This document shows, in pieces, positions 44,783 to 54,863 of a stretch of 64,000 nucleotides of DNA. The notes beneath the pieces are model-generated. The model saw only the letters and a list, made by a program, of their open reading frames with translations. It did not search any database and was not told where the DNA came from. The first letter of the stretch is position 1, and each line of letters begins with the position of its first letter. A program made the position numbers and the translations under genes. Source of the stretch: Frigoribacterium sp. CG_9.8 (GTDB taxonomy: Bacteria > Actinomycetota > Actinomycetes > Actinomycetales > Microbacteriaceae). The stretch is from assembly GCF_015751965.1 (NCBI RefSeq), contig NZ_JADOVH010000002.1, positions 248,001 to 312,000 on the forward strand, in the 5' to 3' direction.

Positions 44783-45577
44783 ATGGGATCAGCGACCAGG
44801 GAAGCTCTCACCGCCTCACGGGCGGAATTATCGTCCGCCGGCCCTGCGGACCTGGCCACTGCCGATGAGCTGTTTTCAGCAGGCCGGATCATCGGCGGCT
44901 CGGCGCAACTCATTTCGATGCTGACGGACACGGCGACGGATGGCACGCAAAAACAGGCCATTCTCGCAGCCGTCTTCGGAACCAATCTCAGCGCCGCCAC
45001 CCTCGGCTTGCTTCACGCAGTCGTCTCGCACCGCTGGTCGAACACGGATGACCTGCTCGCCGGCATCGAAGAACTCGGGCTGCGAGCCGCAGCGGAATCC
45101 GCCCCGGCGACGGTCAATATCGACGCCGAGCTGTTTGCCTTCGGCACGGCGGTCTCGTCTGATCCCGAGCTCGAACTCGCGGTGAGCAGCAAACTCGGCA
45201 GCGCTGCGTCGAAGGTGGCACTCGTCGAGGCACTACTGGCGAAAAAGGTTTCTCCGCAAACGCTGTCGATCGTGCGTCACCTCATGCAGCAGCCCCGCGG
45301 TCGGCGCGTCGGCGAGCTTCTGCGCACTGCCGCATCCATCGTCGCCGACCAGTCCGGCCTCGCGGTCGCGACGATAACGAGCGCCGCACCCATCCGCGCC
45401 GTTCAGCTCGAGCGGTTGCAAAAGGGTCTCGCCGCCAAGTTCGGGCGAGCGCTCAAGTTCAATCTGATCGTCGACCCCGCCCTCATCGGCGGGATCCGCG
45501 TGCAGGTCGGCGACACAGTCATCGACGACAGCGTTGCATCGAAGATCAAGGACCTCCGGCTTCAGCTCGCCGGGTAG
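44783..45577 (+). CDS. atpH: ATP synthase F1 subunit delta
   Basis: A 264-residue stator subunit joining b to the top of F1. The C-terminal LIVDPALIGGIRVQVGDTVIDDSV is the family signature. It is longer than the 177-residue E. coli delta because actinobacterial delta has an extended N-terminal region. Unlike mycobacteria, where b and delta are fused, here the b subunit is separate. Confidence 0.94.
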   Translation: MGSATREALTASRAELSSAGPADLATADELFSAGRIIGGSAQLISMLTDTATDGTQKQAILAAVFGTNLSAATLGLLHAVVSHRWSNTDDLLAGIEELGLRAAAESAPATVNIDAELFAFGTAVSSDPELELAVSSKLGSAASKVALVEALLAKKVSPQTLSIVRHLMQQPRGRRVGELLRTAASIVADQSGLAVATITSAAPIRAVQLERLQKGLAAKFGRALKFNLIVDPALIGGIRVQVGDTVIDDSVASKIKDLRLQLAG

Positions 45578-45621
45578 TCCCAACCGTACGTCGGTGACCA
45601 CAGTCACCAATACAGACCCAC

Positions 45622-45639
45622 CGAAGCCAAATGGCTTCG
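45622..45639 (+). other. Hairpin in the atpH-atpA spacer
   Basis: CGAAGCC and GGCTTCG (45622-45628, 45633-45639) form a 7-base perfect stem with loop AAAT, 22 bases before the atpA start. It may act as an RNA processing or translation-tuning element; role inferred. Confidence 0.5.
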
Positions 45640-45661
45640 CGAAGACAAGGAAATGACGGAA

Positions 45662-47299
45662 ATGGCAGACCTCACGATCAGCCCGGACGAGATCCGCGAC
45701 GCGCTCAAGGACTTCGTCAAGGCGTATGACCCCGCATCCGCCTCGACAACCGAGGTCGGATACGTCATCGACGCAGCCGACGGTATCGCTCACGTGCAGG
45801 GTCTCCCCGGCGTGATGGCGAACGAGCTCATCAAGTTTGCCGATGGCACCCTCGGCCTCGCCCAGAACCTGGACGAGAACGAAATCGGCGTCATCGTGCT
45901 CGGCGAGTTTGCCGGGATTGTCGAAGGCCTCGAGGTCACCCGCACCGGAGAGGTACTCTCCGTTCCCGTCGGCGATGGCTACCTCGGTCGCGTTGTCGAC
46001 CCACTCGGTGCGCCAATCGATGGTCTTGGCGAGATCGCGAGTGAGGGGCGCCGTGCCCTCGAACTGCAGGCGCCCGGCGTCATGCAGCGCAAGAGTGTGC
46101 ACGAGCCGATGCAGACCGGCATCAAGGCGATCGACGCGATGATCCCGATCGGCCGTGGCCAGCGCCAGCTCATCATCGGTGACCGCCAGACCGGCAAGAC
46201 CGCTATCGCGATCGACACGATTATCAACCAGAAGGCCAACTGGGAATCCGGTGACGCCACTAGGCAGGTGCGCTGCATCTATGTTGCCATCGGCCAAAAG
46301 GGTTCGACCATCGCCTCGGTCAAGGGCGCGCTCGAGGATGCCGGAGCCATGGAGTACACCACGATCGTGGCCTCTCCAGCCTCTGACCCCGCCGGCTTCA
46401 AGTACCTCGCTCCCTATACCGGGTCGGCCATCGGCCAGCACTGGATGTATGGCGGCAAGCACGTGCTGATCATCTTCGATGACCTGTCGAAGCAGGCCGA
46501 GGCCTATCGCGCCGTGTCGCTGCTGCTGCGTCGTCCCCCGGGGCGCGAGGCGTACCCCGGTGACGTGTTCTACCTGCACTCCCGACTGCTCGAGCGTTGT
46601 GCGAAGCTCTCCGACGAGCTGGGGGCGGGATCGATGACCGGACTGCCGATCATCGAGACCAAGGCAAACGACGTCTCGGCGTACATCCCCACAAACGTGA
46701 TCTCGATCACCGACGGCCAGATCTTCTTGCAGTCCGACCTCTTCAACGCGAACCAGCGCCCGGCGGTTGACGTGGGAATCTCGGTCTCGCGAGTCGGCGG
46801 TGACGCTCAGGTCAAGTCGATCAAGAAGGTGTCAGGCACGCTCAAGCTCGAGCTGGCCCAGTATCGGTCACTCGAGGCGTTCGCGATGTTCGCATCGGAC
46901 CTCGACCCGACCAGCCGCCGCCAGCTCGCCCGTGGTGCACGCCTGACAGAACTGCTCCGGCAGCCGCAGTACTCGCCCTACCCGGTCGAGGAGCAGGTTG
47001 TCTCGATCTGGGCGGGAACGAACGGCAAACTCGACGAGGTCGCAGTTGAGGACGTGTTGCGCTTCGAGCGTGAGCTCCTCGACTTCCTGGGCCGCAACAC
47101 CGAGGTCCTGTCGAAGCTCAAGGCCACGAATGTGCTGGATGACGAGACGGTCGCCGCTCTCGATGCGGGCGTCGAAAAGTTCAAGCTCGAGTTCCAGACC
47201 GGCGAGGGCAAGCCGCTCGCGTCGGTTGGCACGGAACAATTCGAGGCTATTGAGCCCGAGAACATCGCCCAGGAGCAGATCGTCAAGCGCAAGCGCTAG
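45662..47299 (+). CDS. atpA: ATP synthase F1 subunit alpha
   Basis: A 545-residue non-catalytic nucleotide-binding subunit. The Walker A GDRQTGKT is at residues 173-180, and the alpha signature [14 protein letters not shown] is further on. I chose the ATG at 45662 because AAGGAA lies about 10 bases upstream and homologues start MADLTI. The ATG at 45653 directly abuts that ribosome site. The 84-base spacer before it holds a hairpin. Confidence 0.96.
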   Translation: MADLTISPDEIRDALKDFVKAYDPASASTTEVGYVIDAADGIAHVQGLPGVMANELIKFADGTLGLAQNLDENEIGVIVLGEFAGIVEGLEVTRTGEVLSVPVGDGYLGRVVDPLGAPIDGLGEIASEGRRALELQAPGVMQRKSVHEPMQTGIKAIDAMIPIGRGQRQLIIGDRQTGKTAIAIDTIINQKANWESGDATRQVRCIYVAIGQKGSTIASVKGALEDAGAMEYTTIVASPASDPAGFKYLAPYTGSAIGQHWMYGGKHVLIIFDDLSKQAEAYRAVSLLLRRPPGREAYPGDVFYLHSRLLERCAKLSDELGAGSMTGLPIIETKANDVSAYIPTNVISITDGQIFLQSDLFNANQRPAVDVGISVSRVGGDAQVKSIKKVSGTLKLELAQYRSLEAFAMFASDLDPTSRRQLARGARLTELLRQPQYSPYPVEEQVVSIWAGTNGKLDEVAVEDVLRFERELLDFLGRNTEVLSKLKATNVLDDETVAALDAGVEKFKLEFQTGEGKPLASVGTEQFEAIEPENIAQEQIVKRKR

Positions 47300-47369
47300 C
47301 GGGTCTCGATACGGGCGCTGTGCGTCCAACTCGACCACCAATTTTCACAAACCAAAGGAAAGTACAGAC

Positions 47370-48269
47370 ATGGGAGCGCAACTTCGGGTTTACCGGCAGA
47401 AGATCAAGTCTGCCCAGACGACCAAGAAGATCACTCGGGCCATGGAGCTGATCTCTGCCTCACGCATCCAAAAAGCGCAGGCTCGAGTCGCAGCCTCCGG
47501 CCCATACTCGCGCGCCGTGACGCGCGCTGTGTCGGCTGTCGCGACATTCTCTAATGTGGATCACATCCTCACCACCGAGAAGGCGAAGATCGAGCGGGCC
47601 GCTGTCGTGCTCTTCACCTCAGACCGGGGACTCGCAGGTGCCTTCAGCACGAATGTGGTGCGCGAATCCAGCGAGCTCGTCACGCTGCTGCAGAGTCAGG
47701 GCAAAGAGGTCGTCTACTATCTGGTCGGACGCAAGGCGGCCGCGTACTTCGCCTTTCGTAAACGTGCCGCCGAGCAGATCTGGACGGGCAGCACCGAGAA
47801 ACCCGAGTTCGAGACCGCACAGAAGATCGGTGAGACACTCGTCGCCAAGTTCATCCAGCCGGCAAGCGAGGGAGGGGTCGATGAGATCCACATCGTCTAC
47901 AACCGTTTCGTCAGCGTGGTGACCCAGGTGCCGGAGGTGGTGCGACTGCTGCCCCTCGAGGTTGTCGAAGGGGTCGAGGCTCCCGCCGATAATGAGATCC
48001 TGCCGCTCTATGAGTTCGAGCCGGAGGTCGGTGATGTCCTGGACGCCCTGCTGCCGGTCTACATCGAGAGCCGGATCTTCAACGCAATGCTGCAATCCGC
48101 GGCATCCGAGCACGCGGCCCGCCAGCGGGCAATGAAGTCGGCAAGTGATAATGCCGACAAGCTCATCACCACTTTCACCCGGCTCGCCAACAACGCGCGC
48201 CAGTCTGAGATCACCCAGCAGATTTCCGAGATCGTCGGCGGCGCCGATGCACTTTCGTCCAAAAAGTAA
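47370..48269 (+). CDS. atpG: ATP synthase F1 subunit gamma
   Basis: A 299-residue central rotor shaft. The N-terminal helix starts [25 protein letters not shown], and the C-terminal helix contains [22 protein letters not shown], both contacting the alpha-beta core. AAAGGAAAG lies just upstream of the ATG at 47370. The overlapping longer frame from 46998 lies inside atpA and is a shadow. Confidence 0.95.
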   Translation: MGAQLRVYRQKIKSAQTTKKITRAMELISASRIQKAQARVAASGPYSRAVTRAVSAVATFSNVDHILTTEKAKIERAAVVLFTSDRGLAGAFSTNVVRESSELVTLLQSQGKEVVYYLVGRKAAAYFAFRKRAAEQIWTGSTEKPEFETAQKIGETLVAKFIQPASEGGVDEIHIVYNRFVSVVTQVPEVVRLLPLEVVEGVEAPADNEILPLYEFEPEVGDVLDALLPVYIESRIFNAMLQSAASEHAARQRAMKSASDNADKLITTFTRLANNARQSEITQQISEIVGGADALSSKK

Positions 48270-48292
48270 GCGCTGACAAGCGCCACGAATAA

Positions 48293-49774
<1,482 letters not shown>

Positions 49775-49776
49775 CA

Positions 49777-50061
49777 ATGGCCGAGACGGGTGCTCATCAA
49801 CTGCAGGTGAGCGTGGTGTCGGCCGACCATGAGGTCTGGACCGGCACGGCATCGATGGTGGTCGCGAAGACTACCGAGGGTGAGATCGGTATTCTGCCAG
49901 GGCATGAACCCCTGTTGGCGATTCTTAGCGCCGGCGAGGTGCGGATCACCACGAGCGGTGGCTCTGGCGCTGTTCGTGCGAGTGCCGACGACGGATTCCT
50001 CTCGGTCGAGCACGACACCGTGACGATCGTTGCGCGCAATGCGGCACTTGTGCAGGACTGA
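49777..50061 (+). CDS. atpC: ATP synthase F1 subunit epsilon
   Basis: A 94-residue epsilon subunit with the N-terminal beta-sandwich (VSVVSADHEVWTGTASMVVAKT and GEIGILPGHEPLLAIL) but almost no C-terminal helical domain, since the protein ends right after the last strand. The C-terminal helices of longer epsilons inhibit ATP hydrolysis, so inhibition by that route would be weak or absent here. Start ATG at 49777. Confidence 0.93.
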   Translation: MAETGAHQLQVSVVSADHEVWTGTASMVVAKTTEGEIGILPGHEPLLAILSAGEVRITTSGGSGAVRASADDGFLSVEHDTVTIVARNAALVQD

Positions 50062-50070
50062 CCTCGGCTC

Positions 50071-50592
50071 ATGCTGATCGCGATGGCAGGGCTGCCTGCA
50101 GCAGGCAAGAGCACAATTGCTGGAATCCTCGGCGGGCGTCTCTCGGCCTCGGTGGTCTCTGTCGACCCGATCGAATCGGCCATTCTGCGGGCAGGGATCG
50201 GCAGCGATCAGCCAACGGGGCTGGCTGCCTACCTGGCGGCAGAGACGATCGCCGAACTGGTGCTCGAGTCCGGCCATGATGTTATCGTGGATGCGGTTAA
50301 CGGCGTCGATCCGGCCCGCGAGCAGTGGGTGCAGCTTGCCCTCTCACGCGGAGAGACGCTGCGTTTCATCGAGGTGGTCTGTTCCGACCCCGAACTGCAT
50401 CGTGAACGACTGGAAGCGCGGGCACGCCGACTGCCGCGCCTCAACCAGCCGCGCGGATACGCCGTCGAGCAGAGCCTCGACGAATATCTACCGTGGGCGG
50501 GCGCGAGCGCGTTGGTGCCGCGAATCACTCTCGATTCGGTACGGCCACTCGACGTGAACGTGGATGCCGCACTGGCGTTCATCACCGGCTAG
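50071..50592 (+). CDS. AAA-domain (P-loop) small-molecule or nucleic-acid kinase
   Basis: A 173-residue P-loop kinase with Walker A AGLPAAGKST at residues 6-15, a substrate Asp in VSVDPIE, and the lid arginines RERLEARARRLPRL. It resembles zeta-toxin/AAA_33 and gluconokinase-like enzymes. No antitoxin-like gene is adjacent, so a toxin role is not supported. It starts 9 bases after atpC and shares a base with the yaaA start, so it is probably co-transcribed. Confidence 0.78.
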   Translation: MLIAMAGLPAAGKSTIAGILGGRLSASVVSVDPIESAILRAGIGSDQPTGLAAYLAAETIAELVLESGHDVIVDAVNGVDPAREQWVQLALSRGETLRFIEVVCSDPELHRERLEARARRLPRLNQPRGYAVEQSLDEYLPWAGASALVPRITLDSVRPLDVNVDAALAFITG

Positions 50593-51338
50593 TGCTGCTG
50601 CTGCTCCCACCCTCCGAAACCAAGCGCGATGGTGGAGACGTCGACGCGCCACTCGACCTGTCGCGGTTAGCGCATCCGGAGTTGACGGCGCCGCGGCGAT
50701 CTGCGCTCGGGGCCACTTGCGCACTGTCGAGCAACCGGGCGACCATGGCAACCGCGCTGAAGCTCGGTGTCAGCCAGCAGTTCGAGGTAACACGCAATCG
50801 TCTACTTCGGACATCACCGACCGTTCCCGCAATCGAGCGCTATACCGGCGTGCTGTATGACGCGCTCGACGCCGGCACTCTGTCGGCCGCCGGCCGCAGA
50901 TTTGCTGCGGATCATCTGCTCATCCACTCGGCGCTATTCGGCCTGATCGGTGCCGACGATCCCATCCCGGCGTATCGGCTGTCGTACGATTCAAAACTGC
51001 CCGACCTGCCGCTGAAGAAGCTGTGGCGTGAGCGCATTTCGGCGGTACTCGCGGAAGCGGATGATGTCATCATCGATTTGCGATCGTCTGGCTATGTCGA
51101 ACTCGGACCGCTCCGGACCGGGCCGCGGTCGGTCGTGTTGCGCGTGGTGTCCGATTCTGTGTCCGGTCAGCGACGGGCTCTCAACCACTTCAACAAGAAG
51201 GGGAAGGGGCATTTCGTGCGTTCACTGTGCGAGGCGGAGATTGATCACCAGAGCATCGAGTCGGTGCTCGAGTGGGCCCGTGATCAGGGGATCCGGCTCG
51301 AGCGCGGGGCGGCCGGCGAACTCGACCTCGTCGTCTGA
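50592..51338 (+). CDS. yaaA: YaaA-family peroxide stress protein
   Basis: A 248-residue DUF328 protein. The family N-terminus LLLLPPSETK begins right at the GTG 50592. AIERYTGVLYDALD, the RLSYDSKLPDLPLKKLWR block and HFNKKGKGHFVRSL are conserved. E. coli YaaA lowers free iron and limits DNA damage during peroxide stress. The start overlaps the TAG of the kinase gene. A longer frame from 50493 lies within that gene and is not used. Confidence 0.87.
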   Translation: MLLLLPPSETKRDGGDVDAPLDLSRLAHPELTAPRRSALGATCALSSNRATMATALKLGVSQQFEVTRNRLLRTSPTVPAIERYTGVLYDALDAGTLSAAGRRFAADHLLIHSALFGLIGADDPIPAYRLSYDSKLPDLPLKKLWRERISAVLAEADDVIIDLRSSGYVELGPLRTGPRSVVLRVVSDSVSGQRRALNHFNKKGKGHFVRSLCEAEIDHQSIESVLEWARDQGIRLERGAAGELDLVV

Positions 51339-51417
51339 TGTTCGCGGGTTCGGCCCTGCGGGTTCGGCCCTGCGACCTAAAACCTGTGTGGCACGGAAAC
51401 TTGAGTTCTGCCGGGGC

Positions 51418-52014
51418 TCAGGCGGCGCGCCAGCATCCGACCACGTGATCATCCACCATCCCCGAGGACTGCATCAGCGCGTACACGGTGGTCGGTCCGA
51501 CGAATCGCAGCCCGATCTCCCGCAGTGCTTTGCTCAGTGCGGTGGACTCGACAGTCACAGCGGGGATGTCACCGAAGTTCACCGGACGCGAACGGGAGTT
51601 CGGGGGAGGAGCGAAGCTCCACAGCAGCCGGTCGAAAGCGCCTGGATCGTCCTGCACGAGTTGGCGCACGATCGCCGCATTGGAAATTGTCGCTTCGATC
51701 TTCGCGCGATTACGGATGATGCCACCGTCGAGCATCAGTCGATCGACATCCTGCTCGACGAGCTCAGCAATGTGGTCGATATCGAAGTTATGAAAAGCGG
51801 TTCGGAAGCTGTGGCGTCGTCGCAGAATCGTGATCCAGGACAGGCCGGCCTGGAATCCTTCGAGGCTCATTTTTTCGAACAGCGGCCGATCTCCGCGGAG
51901 TTCAACCCCCCACTCCTCGTCGTGGTACCGGCGGTACTCGGCATCGGAGGCACTCCAGGCACAGCGGCTCAGTCCGTCGTCGCCGAGCACGGCGGCGCTG
52001 CGCGGTTCGATCAT
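51418..52014 (-). CDS. tag: DNA-3-methyladenine glycosylase I
   Basis: A 198-residue Tag-type glycosylase removing 3-methyladenine. The zinc-snap residues are visible: Cys and His in RCAWSASDAEYRRYHDEEWG, and His/Cys in DDHVVGCWR at the C-terminus. The helix-hairpin-helix substrate pocket Glu/Trp segment SLEGFQAGLSWITIL is present. Its ATG overlaps the stop of ogt by 4 bases, forming an alkylation-repair operon. Confidence 0.93.
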   Translation of the reverse strand: MIEPRSAAVLGDDGLSRCAWSASDAEYRRYHDEEWGVELRGDRPLFEKMSLEGFQAGLSWITILRRRHSFRTAFHNFDIDHIAELVEQDVDRLMLDGGIIRNRAKIEATISNAAIVRQLVQDDPGAFDRLLWSFAPPPNSRSRPVNFGDIPAVTVESTALSKALREIGLRFVGPTTVYALMQSSGMVDDHVVGCWRAA

Positions 52015-52679
52015 AACCGGTGGCCGATTCCCTCGTGGTCGAGCAGCCAGACCTTGGTCGGGATCCCATTGCCGGCGCTATATCCGGTGATCCGGCCGTG
52101 TGTGGCGAGCACCCGGTGGCATGGCACCAGGATGGGGATCGGGTTGGCCCCGACCGCGCCGCCGACGGCTCGACCGGCCGAAAGGCGACCGGTAGTGCGC
52201 CCGAGGTCACCGTAGGAGGTCACCTCTCCGAACTTCAGGTCGCCCAGCAGCGCCCAGATCGACCTCTGAAACTCCGTTCCGTTCAGAGCGATCGGTACAT
52301 CGAAGGTGGTGCGAGTGCCGGCGAAGTATTGCGCAAGCTGATCGGCGGCACGATCGAGAATTGCGTCGCTGTGTTCGTCGACCCCGTCGTGGGGCAGCGT
52401 ACGGTCACGCTCGATGGTGAGTGACACGACGGCGGCGCCATCGCCAACCAGTTCGATGCGGCCGATGGGACTGTGGATCCGGCGAAGTGCGGGTGTTGCG
52501 TGTGCGGGTGTTGCGTGTGCGGGCGCTGCGTGAGGGGGCACTGCGTGAGGGGGCACTGCGTGAGGGGGCACTGCGTGAGGAGGCACTGCGTGAGGGAGCA
52601 CTGCGGGTGCGGAGGTGGGGGAGATCATGATTCGACTGTAGTTGCGCCCTCCCACCACTTTCTCGCGGTTATCGGACAT
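52011..52679 (-). CDS. ogt: Methylated-DNA-[protein]-cysteine S-methyltransferase
   Basis: A 222-residue suicidal repair protein that moves the methyl group from O6-methylguanine to its active-site Cys in IPILVPCHRVLA. The ALLGDLKFGEVTSYGDLG DNA-binding helix is present. The first 60-70 residues are not part of the fold: they hold repeated PPHAV and PAHAT units. Start could be the ATG at 52679 or 52628 (MISPTS); neither has a good ribosome site. Tag is encoded directly downstream. Confidence 0.9.
   Translation of the reverse strand: MSDNREKVVGGRNYSRIMISPTSAPAVLPHAVPPHAVPPHAVPPHAVPPHAAPAHATPAHATPALRRIHSPIGRIELVGDGAAVVSLTIERDRTLPHDGVDEHSDAILDRAADQLAQYFAGTRTTFDVPIALNGTEFQRSIWALLGDLKFGEVTSYGDLGRTTGRLSAGRAVGGAVGANPIPILVPCHRVLATHGRITGYSAGNGIPTKVWLLDHEGIGHRL
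52488..52607. repeat. 15-bp in-frame tandem repeat in ogt
   Basis: Eight consecutive 15-base units in two subtypes: TGCGGGTGTTGCGTG-like (three, 52488-52532) and AGGGGGCACTGCGTG-like (five, 52533-52607). On the coding strand they encode PAHAT and PPHAV units. Three of the second subtype are identical. Confidence 0.95.
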
Positions 52680-52739
52680 CGGTGAGGCTCAATGCGACGC
52701 ACTGGATTGTGGAGGAGAGGGTCAGCTTAGGCTGGTCGC

Positions 52740-53711
52740 ATGCCCGCTATCGACTATCGCGCTCTCGGCGACTCCGGACTCATCGTCTCCACCATCGGCC
52801 TCGGGTGCAACAATTTCGGCCGGGCGAACACCGCGAGCGAATCGCAAGAGGGAACGGATGCGGTGATCAACGCGGCAATCGACGCGGGCGTCACACTTTT
52901 CGATACCGCCGATATTTACGGATCAGAACGCGGGCTGAGTGAGACCCGCATGGGGAATTCGCTCAGAGGCCGCCGCCATGAGATCGTGCTGGCCACGAAA
53001 TTCGGGATGGATATGGCCGGCACCAACGGTCCGGACTGGGGGGCCCGCGGATCGCGTCGCTACGTGCGACTCGCTGTCGAAGCATCCCTCCGCCGCCTCC
53101 AGACGGACTGGATCGACCTGTATCAGTTGCACGTGCCCGACCCGATCACGCCCATCGAGGAAACATTGTCGGTGCTGGATGACCTCATCACCGAGGGCAA
53201 AGTGCGCTATATCGGACATTCCAATCTGAGCGGCTGGCAGATCGCGGATGCCGAGTACCGCGCGATCCTCGGTGGCCATCCGAAGTTCATCTCGGCCCAG
53301 AATGAGTACTCGCTGCTCGTGAGGGACGTTGAGGACGAGGTGCTGCCGGCGGTCAACAATTACGGACTCGGCTTCCTCCCTTTCTTCCCGCTCTACAACG
53401 GACTGTTCACCGGCAAGTTCAGCCGCTCGGGAGGGCCAGCGGACAGCCGAATCGTCAATCTGCGCCCGCATCTGCTGGAGGGCGCGCCCTGGGACACGCT
53501 CGAGAAGTACGAGACCTTCTGTAGCGAGCGAGGCATCACGATGCTGGCCGCGACGCTGGCCTGGCTGCTGGCGCAGCCCGGACTCAGCAGTGTCATCGCT
53601 GGAGCAACCAAGGCCGAGCAGATCATCCAGAATGCGGGAGCCGTTACCGAGTGGACTCCCACGACGGAGGAGATCGGCCAAATCTCGGTGATGTTCACCG
53701 ATCCGACCTGA
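52740..53711 (+). CDS. Aldo/keto reductase
   Basis: A 323-residue NADPH-dependent (alpha/beta)8 oxidoreductase. The catalytic tetrad is visible as Asp and Tyr in FDTADIYGS, Lys in VLATKFGMD and His in LYQLHVPD. C-terminal GATKAEQIIQN binds the cofactor phosphate. It resembles the YghZ/Kv-beta-like AKR group. Divergent from ogt with 60 bases between. Substrate unknown. Confidence 0.92.
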   Translation: MPAIDYRALGDSGLIVSTIGLGCNNFGRANTASESQEGTDAVINAAIDAGVTLFDTADIYGSERGLSETRMGNSLRGRRHEIVLATKFGMDMAGTNGPDWGARGSRRYVRLAVEASLRRLQTDWIDLYQLHVPDPITPIEETLSVLDDLITEGKVRYIGHSNLSGWQIADAEYRAILGGHPKFISAQNEYSLLVRDVEDEVLPAVNNYGLGFLPFFPLYNGLFTGKFSRSGGPADSRIVNLRPHLLEGAPWDTLEKYETFCSERGITMLAATLAWLLAQPGLSSVIAGATKAEQIIQNAGAVTEWTPTTEEIGQISVMFTDPT

Positions 53712-53756
53712 TACGCCCGGCGCAACACACCCCACAGGCGAAACGCCATCGGTCGG

Positions 53757-54683
53757 TCAGGGCAGGGTCAGCACGATCTTGCCGAGAAAGTGGCGTGAGT
53801 CGAGTTGCTGGTAGGCGGCGCGCACTTCGGCGAGGGGGTAGGTGCCTGCGATGGGCAACGCGATGCTGCCGTCGGCGACGAGCCGGGCGAGCCGGGCGAG
53901 ATCCGCGGATTTCTTGCCTCCGCCGCCAACAGTGGAGATGCCGTACTTCGCGACGCCATCGAAGTAGACGATCGAGTTGATGCGTTTCGGATCCACGCCC
54001 AGCTCGATCGCGATCTCGACCGTCTCCTGCCCCGCGTTGTCGATCACCGCGTCGATCCCGCTCGGTGCGACGGCGCGCAGGCGGTCGATCAGCCCGGGCC
54101 CGTAGGCAACCGGGATGACCCCCAGACCGCGCAGGTAGTCGTGGTTGGCCTCGCTGGCTGTGCCGATCACGATCGCTCCGTCGGCGAGGGCCAGCTGTGC
54201 GGCGAATAATCCGACGCCACCAGCCGCAGCGCTGACGAGCACTGTCTCCCCTGGCGTCAGCGCGACCGCTCGTGTCGATCGCTCCGCAGTGTTGCCGACG
54301 AGCCCGAGACCGCCTGCGGCTGCCCAGCTGAGGGCGGAGGGTTTCGGCGCAACCTGATCGGCCGGCACAATCACGAAGTCTGCCTGGGCGCTGAAGTTAC
54401 TCCAGCCGAGCACTTCGTCACCCACTGCCAGTGTCGCTGTCGCTGTCGCTGTGCCAGCACCGACCTCGTCGATTACACCGGCGAACTCTGCTCCCTGGCC
54501 ACTCGGAAGTGTGCGATTCGGCAGCATCGCGGGGGACTGGCGCACCTTGGAATCGAAGGGATTGAGACCCGCAGCTCGCACAGACACACGCACCTCACCC
54601 GGCCCCGCATGCGGCTCATCGACCTCGACGATCTCCAGGACCTCGGGCCCGCCGTAGCGGCTGTACTGCACGATTCGCGACAT
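53757..54683 (-). CDS. Zinc-independent MDR alcohol dehydrogenase / quinone oxidoreductase
   Basis: A 308-residue medium-chain dehydrogenase with a GroES-like N-terminal half, the cofactor motif VLVSAAAGGVGLFAAQLA and no zinc-ligand cysteines. It therefore belongs with NADPH:quinone oxidoreductases. The alanine/threonine-rich GAGTATATATL loop reflects a short DNA repeat. Convergent with the aldo/keto reductase; function in carbonyl or quinone detoxification is inferred. Confidence 0.9.
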   Translation of the reverse strand: MSRIVQYSRYGGPEVLEIVEVDEPHAGPGEVRVSVRAAGLNPFDSKVRQSPAMLPNRTLPSGQGAEFAGVIDEVGAGTATATATLAVGDEVLGWSNFSAQADFVIVPADQVAPKPSALSWAAAGGLGLVGNTAERSTRAVALTPGETVLVSAAAGGVGLFAAQLALADGAIVIGTASEANHDYLRGLGVIPVAYGPGLIDRLRAVAPSGIDAVIDNAGQETVEIAIELGVDPKRINSIVYFDGVAKYGISTVGGGGKKSADLARLARLVADGSIALPIAGTYPLAEVRAAYQQLDSRHFLGKIVLTLP

Positions 54684-54863
54684 GGCTCGAGTCTACGATT
54701 CGCATCCGTGCAGAATCTCACGACCTGGCCTGCGGCGCCTCTGCGGCCCCGTGACTGCTGTGCCTCCCGTGCCGCGCGTTCACGCCTGTGTGTCAGGAGC
54801 GAACCTTTTCGTGGAGCACCGGAAGCGGGGAGGAGGAAGCATCACGGCGGTGGGTGGGCGCCC

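Noticed and set aside
45233-46579. 448-codon reverse frame opposite atpA
   Set aside because: Shadow of atpH/atpA.
50071-50592. P-loop kinase considered as a zeta-type toxin
   Set aside because: No adjacent antitoxin-like gene; it is embedded in an operon with atpC and yaaA, so a housekeeping kinase is more likely.
52488-52607. Regular repeats considered as a CRISPR array
   Set aside because: Units are contiguous 15-mers without spacers and are translated as part of ogt; no cas genes nearby.
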